DNA of 64,000 nucleotides from Hippophae tibetana (lineage: Eukaryota; Streptophyta; Magnoliopsida; Rosales; Elaeagnaceae): positions 9,737,001 through 9,801,000 of the forward strand of contig CM072807.1 in the NCBI GenBank assembly GCA_037013495.1. Reading direction: 5' to 3'. The notes under the pieces were generated by a model. It worked only from the letters and a program-made list of their open reading frames with translations, was not told the DNA's origin and ran no database searches. A program made the position numbers and the translations under genes. This document shows, piece by piece, positions 40,480 to 52,275 of this stretch; positions within the stretch are counted from its first letter, which is position 1, and each line of letters starts with the position of its first letter.

Positions 40480-41090
40480 GGTTGATTAAATAATCGGAAC
40501 AATTAATTTAAATCAAAATTTTTGATATGATTTGATTGATAAATTTTATATTCGTATCGGATTTAGATTAAAAATTATATAAACCGTTTAGATTCAAATT
40601 AACATATTTTATAATTAGTTGTATCCAATCTAAACTGAATTATTATTAAATTACGAATAAATAAATACATATTTTATTTTATAATATATTATATTTAAAT
40701 ATTATGTGTACCATAATTATATTATATTATTATTTTACCTTAAAAATAAATATAAATATTTATAATAATTTAATAATTGTATAAATATATTTCTTATTTT
40801 TTTTAGTTGTAACAATAAATAATAATATTTACTACAAAAGTATTAATTTAAAACTTTAATTTATATTATATCATGTTTTATATATATAATTAATTCATAA
40901 ATAAATAAATTTCAATATCAATTTGACTTAATTTGATTCGAAAAATTCAATCCGTTCGAATTCAAATTGATTTAAATTAATTATATTATCGATTTGAATT
41001 CAGATTAAAAAAATTTAAATCTATTAAGATCAAATCAGATTCAAATTTATTAAAAACATACAATTTTAATTCACTTTTAATCCTTAATTG
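40480..41090 (+). repeat. Dispersed AT-rich repeat A, copy 2
   Basis: Same ordered landmarks as 26980-27490 and 47170-47610, including TAATATATTATATTTAAATA, AATAATTTAATAATTGTA, TTTTAGTTGTAA, ATCATGTTTTATATATA, then TTTGATTCGAAAAATTC and GAATTCAAATTGATTTAAA. This copy is the longest and carries an extra left part with ATCGGATTTAGATTAAAAAT and GTATCCAATCTAAACTGAAT. Confidence 0.7.
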
Positions 41091-41699
41091 ACCCATAAAA
41101 AAATGTATTTGTTTTTCAAAATACCAATGATTTTTATTCTTATAAGGCAATCTATTAACTTATATTAGTCACGTCACCTAAAAGAGACTAATTTTATTGT
41201 GATTTATTTTAGGGGTGATGTTAGTATAAATTTATTAGTTATATTAAATAAGTAGTTTATTATTTTATTATTATAATAATAATTTAGATTTTTTTAAATA
41301 AAAACAAAAAAATAAATAAATAATTTTTATTTTATTTTTTATATTTTTTATATTTTTTAGTTGTTATTAAGGTATTATTTTTATAGTTCATTTTAATAAT
41401 AAGTAATAATTATTGTAAAATTGAAATAAAAAACTTATTGTTTCTTATCATACTTAAAATTTTTTATAATAATTTTTTTACAATAAAATGATAAATAAAA
41501 TAATAAATAAAGTAAATTACTTTAATTGAATGTATTTAACTCTTATTTTACTTTGCATTCTTTGAAAATCTTCAACTTTTTGTTTCTTTTTACAATTATT
41601 TACCGTGTATCTCCAACTTTTATGTCGTTGTTTTTTATGGTGTTTTCTTATCTAATCTTTTTAAGAATTGCATTGAAAGAATTTTGAAAAAAGAAAAAA

Positions 41700-41880
41700 A
41701 ATTATAATTTTAAAGTTTATAAAATACTTTTTGTTATTATAAATTTTAAAAAAGTTTATTTAAAAAATTTATAATTATAAACTTAAAATAATTTTTTTTG
41801 AAAAAGTTAAAAATAAACAAGCTAAAAAATAAAGTTTATAAAATACTTTTTGTTATTATAAATTTTAAAATACTTTTTTT
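41700..41880. repeat. Short duplicated block
   Basis: A stretch of about 43 bp containing AAAATACTTTTTGTTATTAT occurs at about 41713-41752 and again at about 41830-41870, roughly 117 bp apart in direct orientation. Non-coding. Confidence 0.7.
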
Positions 41881-42500
41881 TTAAATTAAACTACTAAAAA
41901 ATTTAACAAGCTAAATTATTTTAATTAACATAATTACCGACTTAAAAAAAAACATAAGCACCCGATGTGTAATGTCAGCCCTATTAACACAAGTTTAAAA
42001 ATAATTGCACCACAATTTAGTTATTTAATAAATTTTTTAAAACTTAATCGATTGGATAATGTTATTTCGTTGAAAAAACGTTAGATAATGAATGACGTGT
42101 CCTTGTTTTTTGTTTTTTTTCTTTCAAAATAGTGACACTTTCATTTTTGCTGTCGAATGTCGATGGAGACAATCTTTTATTCGTTACTAAATAATAATTA
42201 TGACAGGAGAAGAGAAAACGTGAGAATTCTACAAGCGTGTGAGGATTCTTTCAAAGACTACTACTACTACTACAAACTCAAACAAAGATCAGGAAGCAAC
42301 GTACGGCCCATATGAAATAATAAAAGCTATAATGCCGGCCCCTCATCGTAGTTGCAATTAGTTACAAAAATAACCTGTACATAAAGTGGACATATATAGG
42401 TAACCGGAAAGGGCAAAAATGGAACCAGACTTCACCATTACAAAATATCATTAGCATCCACTTCCCCGGCAACACCTCAAAAGATATTTCCCCTATAAAT

Positions 42501-43049
42501 TTAGAATGGCGGTGCCGGAAGATTCAGATCGAACAATAACGGCTTCTTTTCATTTCTCAACTTATTTTCCTCTTCGTTAACAACCACGTCCACGTTTTCA
42601 AGCTTATATCCTTTGTACTCCGATCTCACCGGAACTCCATCCGGAAATCCATCGGCAAAGTAAAACAGAGGTTGCCTCCACATCTGTACGGACTCCATAT
42701 AGGCTTCACCACCGCCAATAACCATCGTGTGAGGCGGAATCGGCGAACCAACAAAGCCTCCATGGCCGAAGTTGGTCTTAGCTTTAGGACCGCGAAGGTT
42801 CCGAGCGGCATCGTCGTAAGCACGCGCCGCCTCTTCGGCAGTGTCAAAGGTTCCAAGCCACTTGCGAGTCTTCTTCCAGGGATCGCGAATCTCGGCTGCG
42901 AATCGACCCCATGGTCGCTTGCGCACTCCTCTATAACGCGGTTCGTTGGTCTTATTGACTGGTGGTACAGGGAGCGGAGGTCGGGAACTGGTCGGAAGCC
43001 CGTTGAGGGTGAGAGAGGTTTTACGCAAGTGAAGCGTGTCAACGGCCAT
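42501..43049 (-). CDS. AP2/ERF transcription factor with EAR repression motif (group VIII type)
   Basis: This encodes a 182-residue ethylene-response-factor-type DNA-binding protein, probably a GCC-box repressor. The single AP2 domain spans about residues 39-95 ([46 protein letters not shown]). AAEIRD and the WLGTF run are ERF-type rather than DREB-type. The C-terminus is [12 protein letters not shown], a DLNxxP EAR motif that recruits TOPLESS-type co-repressors in this family. The gene has no intron, as is usual. The start is the ATG at 43049 ([10 protein letters not shown]); an in-frame GTG upstream at 43073 is not a plausible plant start. Between the AP2 domain and the EAR motif is a short acidic/aromatic linker. 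A TATA box lies about 100 bp upstream. Intact. Confidence 0.95.
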   Translation of the reverse strand: MAVDTLHLRKTSLTLNGLPTSSRPPLPVPPVNKTNEPRYRGVRKRPWGRFAAEIRDPWKKTRKWLGTFDTAEEAARAYDDAARNLRGPKAKTNFGHGGFVGSPIPPHTMVIGGGEAYMESVQMWRQPLFYFADGFPDGVPVRSEYKGYKLENVDVVVNEEENKLRNEKKPLLFDLNLPAPPF

Positions 43050-43147
43050 GAGAAGTACGGATAGTAAAGACACAGTATGGATTGGTGGTGTAACAGAAAG
43101 ACAGAGAGAGCGTGTGATGGTGGGAGAGAGAGTTAGGGTTTGGGGAT

Positions 43148-43159
43148 GATATATATAGG
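43148..43159 (-). promoter_or_regulatory. ERF gene TATA box
   Basis: The minus strand reads CTATATATATC here, about 100 bp upstream of the ATG and just before a pyrimidine-rich leader (CTCTCTCTCCCACC). Spacing and composition fit a plant core promoter. Confidence 0.6.
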
Positions 43160-43233
43160 GGAGGAGACAGTCTGGGTTAATGCCGACAGCTTTGGGATTA
43201 AGAAATTATGTTATATTATTTAATTGGCTAATT

Positions 43234-43234
43234 A

Positions 43235-43276
<42 letters not shown>

Positions 43277-43286
43277 GAAATGTTAA

Positions 43287-43325
<39 letters not shown>
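43234..43325. repeat. (TTA)n and (TAA)n inverted microsatellites forming a long palindrome
   Basis: About 40 bp of (ATT)n at 43236-43275 is followed by a roughly 10-bp spacer (GAAATGTTAA) and about 40 bp of (AAT)n at 43286-43325. The arms are exact complements, so the DNA can form a hairpin or cruciform. It lies less than 100 bp upstream of the ERF TATA box. Confidence 0.95.
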
Positions 43326-43326
<1 letters not shown>

Positions 43327-43489
43327 TATATATGGGAGTATTGAAATATTCGTTTTTGTTTGAGCTGGGAAGCAATAAAAGCATGGCGTGCAAGAGTGGG
43401 AATGAAAAGACAGGAGGGGGGAAGTAAGGTAATAAAATGATGATGGTGACTTTGAATAATCTAACAAATTTGGACTTCTTATGCTTCCA

Positions 43490-44470
43490 GTTTTTCTGAC
43501 TGCTGTGGAGTGTGGACCTTTTGCTATCGTCTTTTTTCGCCGCCCCTCAATCTACCATGTTATTTATCTCTTTTCGCTTTTTTATTCTTTTTCTCAATTA
43601 TTAAAAAGTTTGAGTCACACCCAAATTATAATTTGTTACTTTATTATTATTATTATTACCATTTTATTTTTAATATTATTTAATTAAAATATTTTTATAT
43701 AAATTAATAATTAACCTCAAAATATTCTTTTAATATTATTTAATTCATTTATTATGTTCTACCAATACTGATTGCTATACATTCTACATGCCCATTTCTT
43801 CGCATTCATATATATATATATATGAGTTTATATTTTTAAATTTAAATTATTTATTTCTAAAATTAAGAAAAATTAAAAAAAAACAAAAGGTATATATTTA
43901 TATTTACTGTTAAATAAATTTAAATTAATGGATTAAGCAATATTTAATACTTTATTTATGTATTTATATATTTATATTTTTTAATTTATTATATATCTAA
44001 TTAGTATCATTTGGTTGTGAGGTGAATTTCAAATAAGATAAAATATGTCAAAATATATATATAATTATATAATACCAATAAGGAAATAAATTTAAATTCT
44101 ATCCTCATTTATTGTATCTTAATTAATTTTTTCTTTAATATTTTAGATTAAATCTAATCAATATTAAGATCCCATGTGTATAAAAAAAAGATTATCATAA
44201 ATAGGGTTTTAATATGTACTTAACAAGAAGTAAAAATAAAAGTTAGATAACACCGAGAAAAAGACAAATCATTATGTCCTTTTTTAATGATGGGTTGTAT
44301 TATTCTACCATAATTAATTCTGATAACTAAATTGTTGGAAATTAATATGACCATAATACATGCTCACATTAAATTAACTCTTTCAATATGATAAAAAAAA
44401 AAAAACTTATCCATAATCCTTATTTAAGTACTTATAATCCACAATGGATGAACCATCCTAATTTAATTTT
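43490..44470. other. AT-rich intergenic DNA
   Basis: No coding sequence recognised. Short balanced patch at 43480-43570 upstream of the ERF gene; the remainder is low-complexity with (TA)n at about 43809-43823. Confidence 0.5.
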
Positions 44471-44479
44471 CATGATCAC

Positions 44480-45344
44480 AGGAATTTCAAGCATCTCAAC
44501 AACCCTATAGGCCATCTAATCAGAATTTTTCACAATCTAAGTCATGGGAGGGTTCTTTTCAAAAGTTGGCAAAGTCTACACAAATATCCATAGACCAACA
44601 AAATCAAGTTATGATTGAGTCGTGGGATGAGGTAAGAACTAATCAAAATTCTCAAGGTCATTCTATTTCTAATATGGAAAAAATGATAGGCCAACTTGCA
44701 ACCTCATTTGAAAATGTAGTGGAAAACATTGAAAAAGGGAAATTTTCGACCCAATTAGTTCCTAATTCGAGAGGAGTACATGAAGTTGATAGTAAGTTAA
44801 CTAAAGCAATCAAGACTTTAAAGGAAGGTAAAGTAGTGTGGATAACAAGGTGCAAAATATAGCATTGTAGGTAACTTTACTGGGTCAAGCTTCTTCAAAA
44901 GTTACACAGTTAGAAGATTCAAAAAAGAGCAATATTCTATCATACATTTTTAAAGCTCTATTTCCTCAACGATTACCCAAAGTTAAACAAGACACAACAA
45001 CCAATAAGGTATTGAAAATCTTTAAGCAAGTAAGTACCAATATTGCTTAATTTGCTAGATGTGATTAAGTAAGTTCTTATATATGACAAATTTTTGAAAG
45101 ATTTATGTACTAAAAAAATGGCAATTACATGTTAAAAAAAAAAGCTTTCCTAATTGAAAATGTTAATTCTATCATTCAATGTAAAACTCCACCAAAATTT
45201 AAAGATCCAAGTTATCCTACAATTTCTTGTATCATAGAAAACTATATAATTGATAAAGCTTTGTTAGATTTAGGAGCTAGTGTTTTGCAACTTGGGTTGA
45301 GAGAAATAAAACCAACTAATATTATAAATGATGTTGTACAATGA
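44480..45344 (+). pseudogene. Ty3-gypsy (Athila-like) gag/protease remnant
   Basis: The plus strand reads NMEKMIGQLATSFENVVE, then GKFSTQLVPNSRGVHEV, matching the end of gag in Athila-type elements (usually LExQIGQLAxxL and NPK). In shifting frames it continues with SYIFKALFPQRLPKVKQDT, KVLKIFKQV, FERFMY-like and then KKKAFLIENVNSIIQCKTPP, KFKDPSYPTISCIIEN and ALLDLGASV. The last is the retropepsin-type protease active site, with Leu where Thr or Ser is usual next to the catalytic Asp. Stops break the frame and the RT and integrase parts are missing. Confidence 0.8.
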
Positions 45345-47169
45345 TAGGAGAGCGATAAAAATAAAAAAAATACAAATTTTTAAGAATTTTTTTAAATAAA
45401 AATAATGAAGAATTACATTAATGATAAAAAAAATCATACAATAAAGATTAATTATTCTTTTTTAAAATACATTAAAGCATTAAATTAAAAACTAAAATTA
45501 TCTATAAGAAAGATATATAACAAAATATGAGATAATATTAGTGAGCTTTCATTATTATCTTTATATTATTTTTTACTTTAATATTTAACTAGATGAATAG
45601 ATACAATTAAAAAAAATATAAAGTCATTATGCCTAATTAATGTTGATTTTGTGAAAAAATTAAAATCCTTTACAAACATATTTCTTATGAACTATGACTA
45701 TTTGAAGAGATATATTAATGAATTTTTATATCGAATAAAATATCTATATATTGATAAAATTTTATACATATAAGAGATAAAGTACACAAAATTCTTCATA
45801 ATGTACAAATGATCTTCGTAGTATTAGAATATTTAGTAAAATAAAATTCAAAAATAATGAATAATAGACTATTTAAAAACAAGAATAATGAGAAAGGTAA
45901 GAGAGAGATAGAGATAGCTCGAAGAGAATGATACTTCTCTTACTAGAGTAAGCTCAAAGAAAATGAGGTATAAGAAAGTATGAAGAAAAATAAAGAAGAA
46001 AGGGAGAAAAAAATTATTTGTATTTTTATTTCAACCTCTCAGAGTGGGATCAAAATTAGTATATATTTTTTATTTGTATTTTTAACTTAAAAATCCATCA
46101 AATTATTAAAAAGTTAGTTTTTTTAATACATTTAAAATTTTAAATATTTCTATAAAATTGTATGCATCCACAAACTTTTATAGTGTGTTATAAAATTATA
46201 GTTGTATATATTAAATTTTGCAATTCTATTTAATTTATTAAAATTCTTAATAGAATATAAGTATTTAAGATCGAATATCTCGGAGCTACACAGGTTATAA
46301 TTTGGAATGTGTATTTTAATTGTTGTTAATTGAAATTGTGATTATTTATAAAAATACAATACTTTTTTCTCGAAAATAACTATAGTAGATAAGATGTAGA
46401 GTCAAAATGGTTATTGCAATACCGAAAGTGTGGTTAATCAAAATCGAACATATATTAAATATATGCATATAATTACATAGAAAAAATATAATTTTAATAA
46501 TAAAATAAATAATAATTTGTATAATTGGACTAAATTTTATTTATTTTACTTAATATTTTTTATTTTACTTAAAAATACATGTTAAAGAGTTCAAAAATGA
46601 TAATTAATGATAATATTTTAAATAATATAATAAAGTAAGAGTTAATTTAACATTTATTTTTTAAAAAATTAAATATATTTTTGAATAAATGTTAAAAAAT
46701 AAGAAACATGGTTAAATCGTAAGGAAACTGCTACCGATTAATAACCAATGGTACCCAAAATTGATAGGGTAGTTATGGTTATTAGTATAACCGTTCCGTC
46801 CGTTTACGAGCACATTTATAGTTGTAATTTTATGTTAAAATTTACCTTTATCTTTGTTAAATACTTATATTATAATCACATTTTAATTACTTGTCAACAT
46901 AATAATATTTTAAATAAAAAATATAATTTATCTTTAGTTTATACTTTTTACAAAGATAATGAATTAAATGACATTGTTTTTAATATAAAGAACTAAACGG
47001 TACAAATGACTTAATTTAAAGGGACTTCTGTGGTACCTTACACTATATTATATAAAAATATTTCTTAAGTTAATACGATATAATCCAAAATTATTTCATA
47101 TATTTAAATTTAATTCATGATAATAGAAGACTAATATAAAAAATAAAAACAAATACGATAAGAAACTTT
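45345..47169. other. AT-rich intergenic DNA
   Basis: No coding sequence recognised. A purine-rich patch (AAGAGAGAGATAGAGATAG) is at about 45899-45917. No rest of the gypsy element could be traced. Confidence 0.55.
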
Positions 47170-47610
47170 AAACTAAAGTTTTTTAAGGTTTTTATATTTT
47201 ATATTATGTTATATTTAAATATTATGCATATCATACTTATATTAGATTATTATTTTATATTAAAAATAAATATAAATATTTATAATAACTTAATAATTGT
47301 ACATATATAATTCTTATTTTTATTTTTATTTTTTTAGTTGTGACTATAAATAATAATATTTATTTGTTATAAAAGTATGAATTTAAATATTTAGTTTATT
47401 TATATCGTGTTTTATATATTACAATAATTTATAAATTAATTTTAATATCAATCTAACCTTATTTGATCCCAAAATATTTGATCTAGTTTGAATTCAGATT
47501 GATTTAGATTTATTATATCATTGGATTTAATTTAGATTGAAAATCTTTAAATCCATTCGATTCGGATCCAAATCCGATTGATCAAAAATAGATAAAGTCG
47601 ATTCGTTGCT
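47170..47610 (+). repeat. Dispersed AT-rich repeat A, copy 3
   Basis: Shares with the other two copies TTATATTTAAATATTATG, TAATAACTTAATAATTGTA, TTTTTTTAGTTGTGA, TATCGTGTTTTATATA and the end block with GATTTAGATT and TCCGATTGATC. Same orientation as the other copies. Confidence 0.7.
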
Positions 47611-48420
47611 CACCCATCCTCTTGACTATAGAGTTTTGAAGAAATAATTGTACATATTATTTTAAAAATCAATTACTAATTAAAATATGAACCTTAAATC
47701 ATTTAACTATATCCATCCAACGTCTTTAGGTACTCGTTGTCCTATGATAGCCCTAACAATATCCCCCTTAACGACAAGCTAGGCACTTGAACCTTACCAT
47801 CTTAACATTCGACTAATTGACACAGTGTCAACTCGCTTCTTAGTTGATAAAGTGACAAGCACTCGTTATCTAACATAGTTGTTGTAAATTAGTACTTACG
47901 GAAGCGAAGATCGGGTCTAATTTTGGTTGCATAAATTAATAATAATTGGTAACATTAATATTATAAGCATTAAGAAAATTAATGACACACAATGATTTAA
48001 GTGATTCAACTTTTCAATGTAAAAAGTCTACTCCACTGACGACGGCATACCGAGAAAAATCCACTAATAATCAAATGGAGATACAACCACCAATTTTCAG
48101 AGAGCTTTACAAATTATACCAAAATCCAAAATCAATCCACAAAATATTCCCTCTAATTTACTAGTAATATATAGCAAGATAAATTAACAAACTTGCTATT
48201 AAATCAAAATATTAACGTACAAATGAGATGAAATATAATTGGCAACATCGAAGACATGAAACTGTGGAAAAAAAATAGCTTCTTCTTCTTCCCAATTACT
48301 GTAGTTGTTATATCTCCCTTCTCTCTCTCTGCCATTTTTCTTTTCTTTTATTCTCTCTACCCCTCTGCTTAGTTTATTTTTCAGCTGTTGCGACACTCTC
48401 GCAGCAAGGGAAACAAAATG

Positions 48421-48423
<3 letters not shown>
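47611..48423. other. Intergenic DNA of mixed composition
   Basis: No gene recognised. The stretch 47690-47900 (ATCCCCCTTAACGACAAGC, TTAGTTGATAAAGTGAC) is less AT-rich and looks like retroelement DNA. A CT-rich tract is at 48310-48370. Apparent short frames here lack any known domain. Confidence 0.5.

Positions 48424-48466
<43 letters not shown>
48423..48466. repeat. (TA)n microsatellite
   Basis: A pure TA dinucleotide run of about 20 units. Confidence 0.97.
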
Positions 48467-48471
<5 letters not shown>

Positions 48472-50250
48472 GGGGAAGGGTTTAATTAGTTACGTTTAGG
48501 CTAATTTAAGTTTAACAATAGTTAACACTTGTAGAGTCTAGGGGCTTCCCAATGGGTTACTTATTATTGATTTTTTCTAAGCCAATCACGTTTTATTGTG
48601 TAGTTATGAAAAAATAATTATCCATATTTTTCTAAAATTTAATTGATAATTTAGAAGATGAACATTAAGTCATTTTGTTTTATTTATTTATAGTTTTAAT
48701 TGCTTGCCGACTTATAATAGATACAACAATATTAATTATAGTGACACATGACATAAACTTCTTAAAAAATAAATATGTCATGAATTTTAAAATTATTTTT
48801 ATCATGTGTTATATTGTAATTATTATAAATTGAAATATTTATATGTATTTATTCTTTAATTATAATTATATCCGTAATTATTTTTAATTAATAAAAATTT
48901 ATTAATACTAAAATATAAATAATTATTAAATTAAAAAAATAAAATTTAATAATAATCATTCTGCTAATATTATGACTGTTTTCTTAACATTCTTCTTTTC
49001 TTTTTGGTCTGAGCTCTTTCTTAAGCTTCAAAGACAAAGTTTATTAAAAATAATCTAAAAAGAATACAACATTATTACAACAGGAACAACGATTACGTGG
49101 AATCCGATAGCCACAGATGAGCTTTAAAGTAAGAGAGGAATGGGCTTTTGTGGAGCCCATATATTTTCATCTCGTCTATTGTTTGACAATACACATAACT
49201 ATGATGACATAAAATACTTTTATTTTTAATTATGAACGTATTATTATATATCATATAATATAATTTATTATTATTTAAATTTATAAATCAATGATTTTCT
49301 TAGATAAGAATATAAATCAATGGTATTGATTTCGCTTTATTTAAATAAATTTTAAATATATATATGTACCGATATTATAATAATAAAAATTTATATTAAA
49401 AAATAATACTGATTTATACAACTGTATAACTTGTTAGAAATGAGTAAAATTAGACATAAAATAAATATATATTTGAAAATATTATAATAATATGAGTCCC
49501 ACTTCCCATTTAAAGTAGAGATAATAAATACGGTTTGACCCGTACTACTGATATTTTTATGATTTCAAGCTGTACATTCCGCTTTGTTTGAAGATTTAAA
49601 CAAATTGGACCGCGATGTTTGTAGATGTTCAACAGGATTGAACAAGACTCTTCCACCGATTTGAATGAAAAGTGACTACCATTTAGTATTAATTAAAGCT
49701 TTACATAAATTGATTTTTCATTTTTAAATGAATGGTGTGACGGGTTCAAAGTTTGCAGATTTGTGTGTGTTTTTTTTTTTTGGAATTTATATTAAATTAT
49801 ATAAAAATACTGAAACGTAATCGGTATGAACTTTTCCGAATATTTGATTGCTTGAGTTACCTCATGAAACCTCTAAAATACACCGTATAAATTGGTTCGA
49901 GTCAAATAATTTATATTTTTAAAAATTAAATAATGTTTACATATAGATTTAACTATTGGTATTAGTAATAAATTATGTTTAAATAATATTTTATCTTAAT
50001 TTATGATTGAGAGTGTATTAAAGGGTTATAATATACAAGATCTAAAAATCTCTAAATGATTCAAATCTTTACCTATTTTACAATTAATCAAATCCATGTC
50101 ATAAATTTGATGGTTCTAAGAGCATGACCTAGAGTGCGTATTGAGCCTCTACGATCATTAGGTTGATTTAGTCCCTAGGGTTAGGCACACTCGGATAGGC
50201 TCGACTATATAGGTTACATGATGTATAAACTGAGAAATAACGCATCAGTT
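48467..50250. other. AT-rich intergenic DNA
   Basis: No coding sequence recognised. GACGGGTTCAAAGTTTGC near 49740 resembles a degenerate B-box but lacks an A-box. Confidence 0.55.
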
Positions 50251-50254
50251 TAGA

Positions 50255-50660
50255 ATTTGGGCTATCAATTGGGGTCGTCGGCCATGTCTTCGGGCTACCC
50301 ATTGGGGGCATTGGCCTTGTCTTTAGGCTTGGTCGTGGGACACATTAATCTAATCTTTGTACTGTCCCTTAAGATTGTTGATCTGGCATTCAGGCTATCC
50401 ATCGAGGTCATCGACCTTGTCTTCGGGCTTGGACGTGGGAACCAATTGGTTTGGTTTACGATTTGTCTCACTGGTTCAATTTTTTAGCCTGTTTGTATGC
50501 TCACTAGTTCAATTTTTAGGCAGGCTTGCAGGTTCACTGTTTCGATTTTTAGGCTTACTTGTGGGCTTACTGGTTTAATTTTTAGGCTAGCTCGTGAGCT
50601 CACTAGTTCAGATCTAGGATTGGTTTGCGAGCCCAAATGGTGTATGTCCAAACATCAAGT
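50255..50660. repeat. Degenerate short tandem repeats
   Basis: Two related sets occur. The first is built on GGGCTAYCMATYGRGG followed by TCNTCGRCCWTGTCTTCGGGCT, seen near 50260-50340 and again near 50390-50440. The second is built on GGCTCACTGGTTCAATTTTTAG, seen near 50470, 50510, 50555 and 50595. Their composition differs sharply from the surrounding DNA. The last unit (50590-50655) reappears at about 52210-52275. Confidence 0.7.
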
Positions 50661-51228
50661 CCTCACTCATCTCATTTGTATCAAATTAGAGGAGTAGTTA
50701 TAATTATTGATACTTTGATGATAAATTGAGATTTCCCAAGTACTAACTCTTTAGTACTTGTTATTTATTATCAATACCCTTTTATGATTATTGGTCTTTC
50801 CAATTTCAATTATATTTCATCAATGTTATTTATTACAAAAATCATCTTCCTCTTTTTCCTTATATATATGTGTAGGGTCCATTTGAGTTATTTTTGTTTC
50901 TAAAAAGCTCTATCTTTCAAAGAAAACTAGCCTATTTAAAAGAAATTTAGGCCATTTTTTTGGATATTAGCCACTTATAAGGAATTTCATTATGTTCCAA
51001 AGGATTTTAGCCTACTATCTGCATACTACTCTATAATCTTAGTCTTTTCAGTGAATTTCAATCCGCTGCCACAAGGTAAATTGATTTCTCTTCATTAGTC
51101 CGTAATGGTATTCGTTTTTCAGCCTTGGATTCCATAACATTTAAGCTCACATTATAGGCAAGTTAAGGGAATTAGAGGTCGGAATCAAGTTTTATTCCCA
51201 ATGTTTAACCTAGAATCCTTGTTATTTA

Positions 51229-52165
51229 ATGGTATGTTCCTTCCTTTATTATGTCTCTTATTTTTGTATAGATTGCTATTCAATTTATAAGTTTGTTCTC
51301 GTGGACGACCTTCACGATTGCCAACCTACATTTTCAAGTGATGTGTCTACTTCAACGGAAGGTTCTTCTAGCCAAGCTATAGGTAGATCAAACCGTGTGG
51401 GAGGTGATTGTGTAGAGGAGCACATTATTTCATGGATTCTTGCATCAATCGGTGTTCGTGAGGTTGCTTTGGCTCTTACGATCACACATTCTCATCAAAA
51501 TATTATTAAACTGCCCAACATTCCTATTATTGAAAGTAAGAAAAGGTCAACGACTTCCAAAAATCCAAGACCTCCCACAGGCCATATGAAAGATTCCAAT
51601 TTTCAATGTGCATGCACACTAAGTCTCCTGATGTTTGATGATGTAGAGAGAATTCAAGCTTAATATTTTTTCCCTCAAAATGTTGCCATCATTCCAACTC
51701 CTTTGACAAAACTTGACCACCACGATCCTTTAGCGAGGTATATTATCTTTCACATGGAAGCATTCGAAGTCGAGTTGAGGTTCCCATTATCCCATTTGAT
51801 CAAAATGCTTTTTAACTCCACTAGCTTAGCTCCTAATTAAATAAAGACGAACTCTTGAAGGATTTTGTCAAGTCTATCAATGGTAAGTGCTAAGTTAGGC
51901 ATTAGACTGAGACATGTACAATATAAAAAAATGGAATGGATGAGAGAAGGATGTATATGTCAGTCTATTCTGGTCACGGTCTAATACTCAAACTCACGGA
52001 GTCCATTTCGGACCAGAGAGATAAATCTTTCTATGTTTTAGAAAACCTGTGTTACAGGGAATGTTTGTGCACTTTACCTGTTCAATGGAAGTTATACACC
52101 ATTGACTTGCGGGCTAATTCTAGTGCCAATGTTTTGACCACCTCTAAAAAAACAAAATTAGCTTG
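51229..52165 (+). pseudogene. Unclassified retroelement-type ORF remnant
   Basis: A 144-codon frame (51229-51663) is followed in other frames by PLARYIIFHMEAFEVELRFP, then LSHLIKMLFNSTSLAPN, and further on SGHGLILKLTESI and RDKSFYVLENLCY (51936-52164). The pattern of an aromatic/acidic lead, RFPLxxxxxxxL, an LAPNQ-like end and a later charged RDKxFYVL stretch resembles the N-terminal region of plant retroelement gag-like proteins whose genes flood many genomes. This is inference from pattern only. Frame breaks are clear. It is bounded on both sides by related short repeats (50590-50655 and 52210-52275). Confidence 0.45.
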
Positions 52166-52209
52166 ATTGATAAGTATAATGCCCATAAACAATCCTATAA
52201 TCTATTTTT

Positions 52210-52275
52210 GGGCCATATTATGTGCTCACTGGTTCGGACCTAAGACTAGTTCGTAGGCTCAAGTGATGTATGTCT
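52210..52275 (+). repeat. Direct repeat of 50590-50655
   Basis: Both copies follow the order GCTCACTRGTTC, GACCTARGA-like, GGTTYG, GGCTCAA-like, TGATGTATGTCTAAACA or TGGTGTATGTCCAAACA. They are about 1.6 kb apart in direct orientation and flank the retroelement-type remnant, so they may be old terminal repeats. Confidence 0.55.

Noticed and set aside
42672..43064. 130-codon plus-strand frame opposite the ERF gene
   Set aside because: It is the antisense shadow of the AP2 coding sequence; it has no domain and no gene-like context.
43273..43467. Minus-strand frame ending in a long tyrosine run
   Set aside because: It reads the TAA/ATT microsatellite.
48305..48499. Frame with an alternating Tyr-Ile tail
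   Set aside because: It reads the (TA)n microsatellite.
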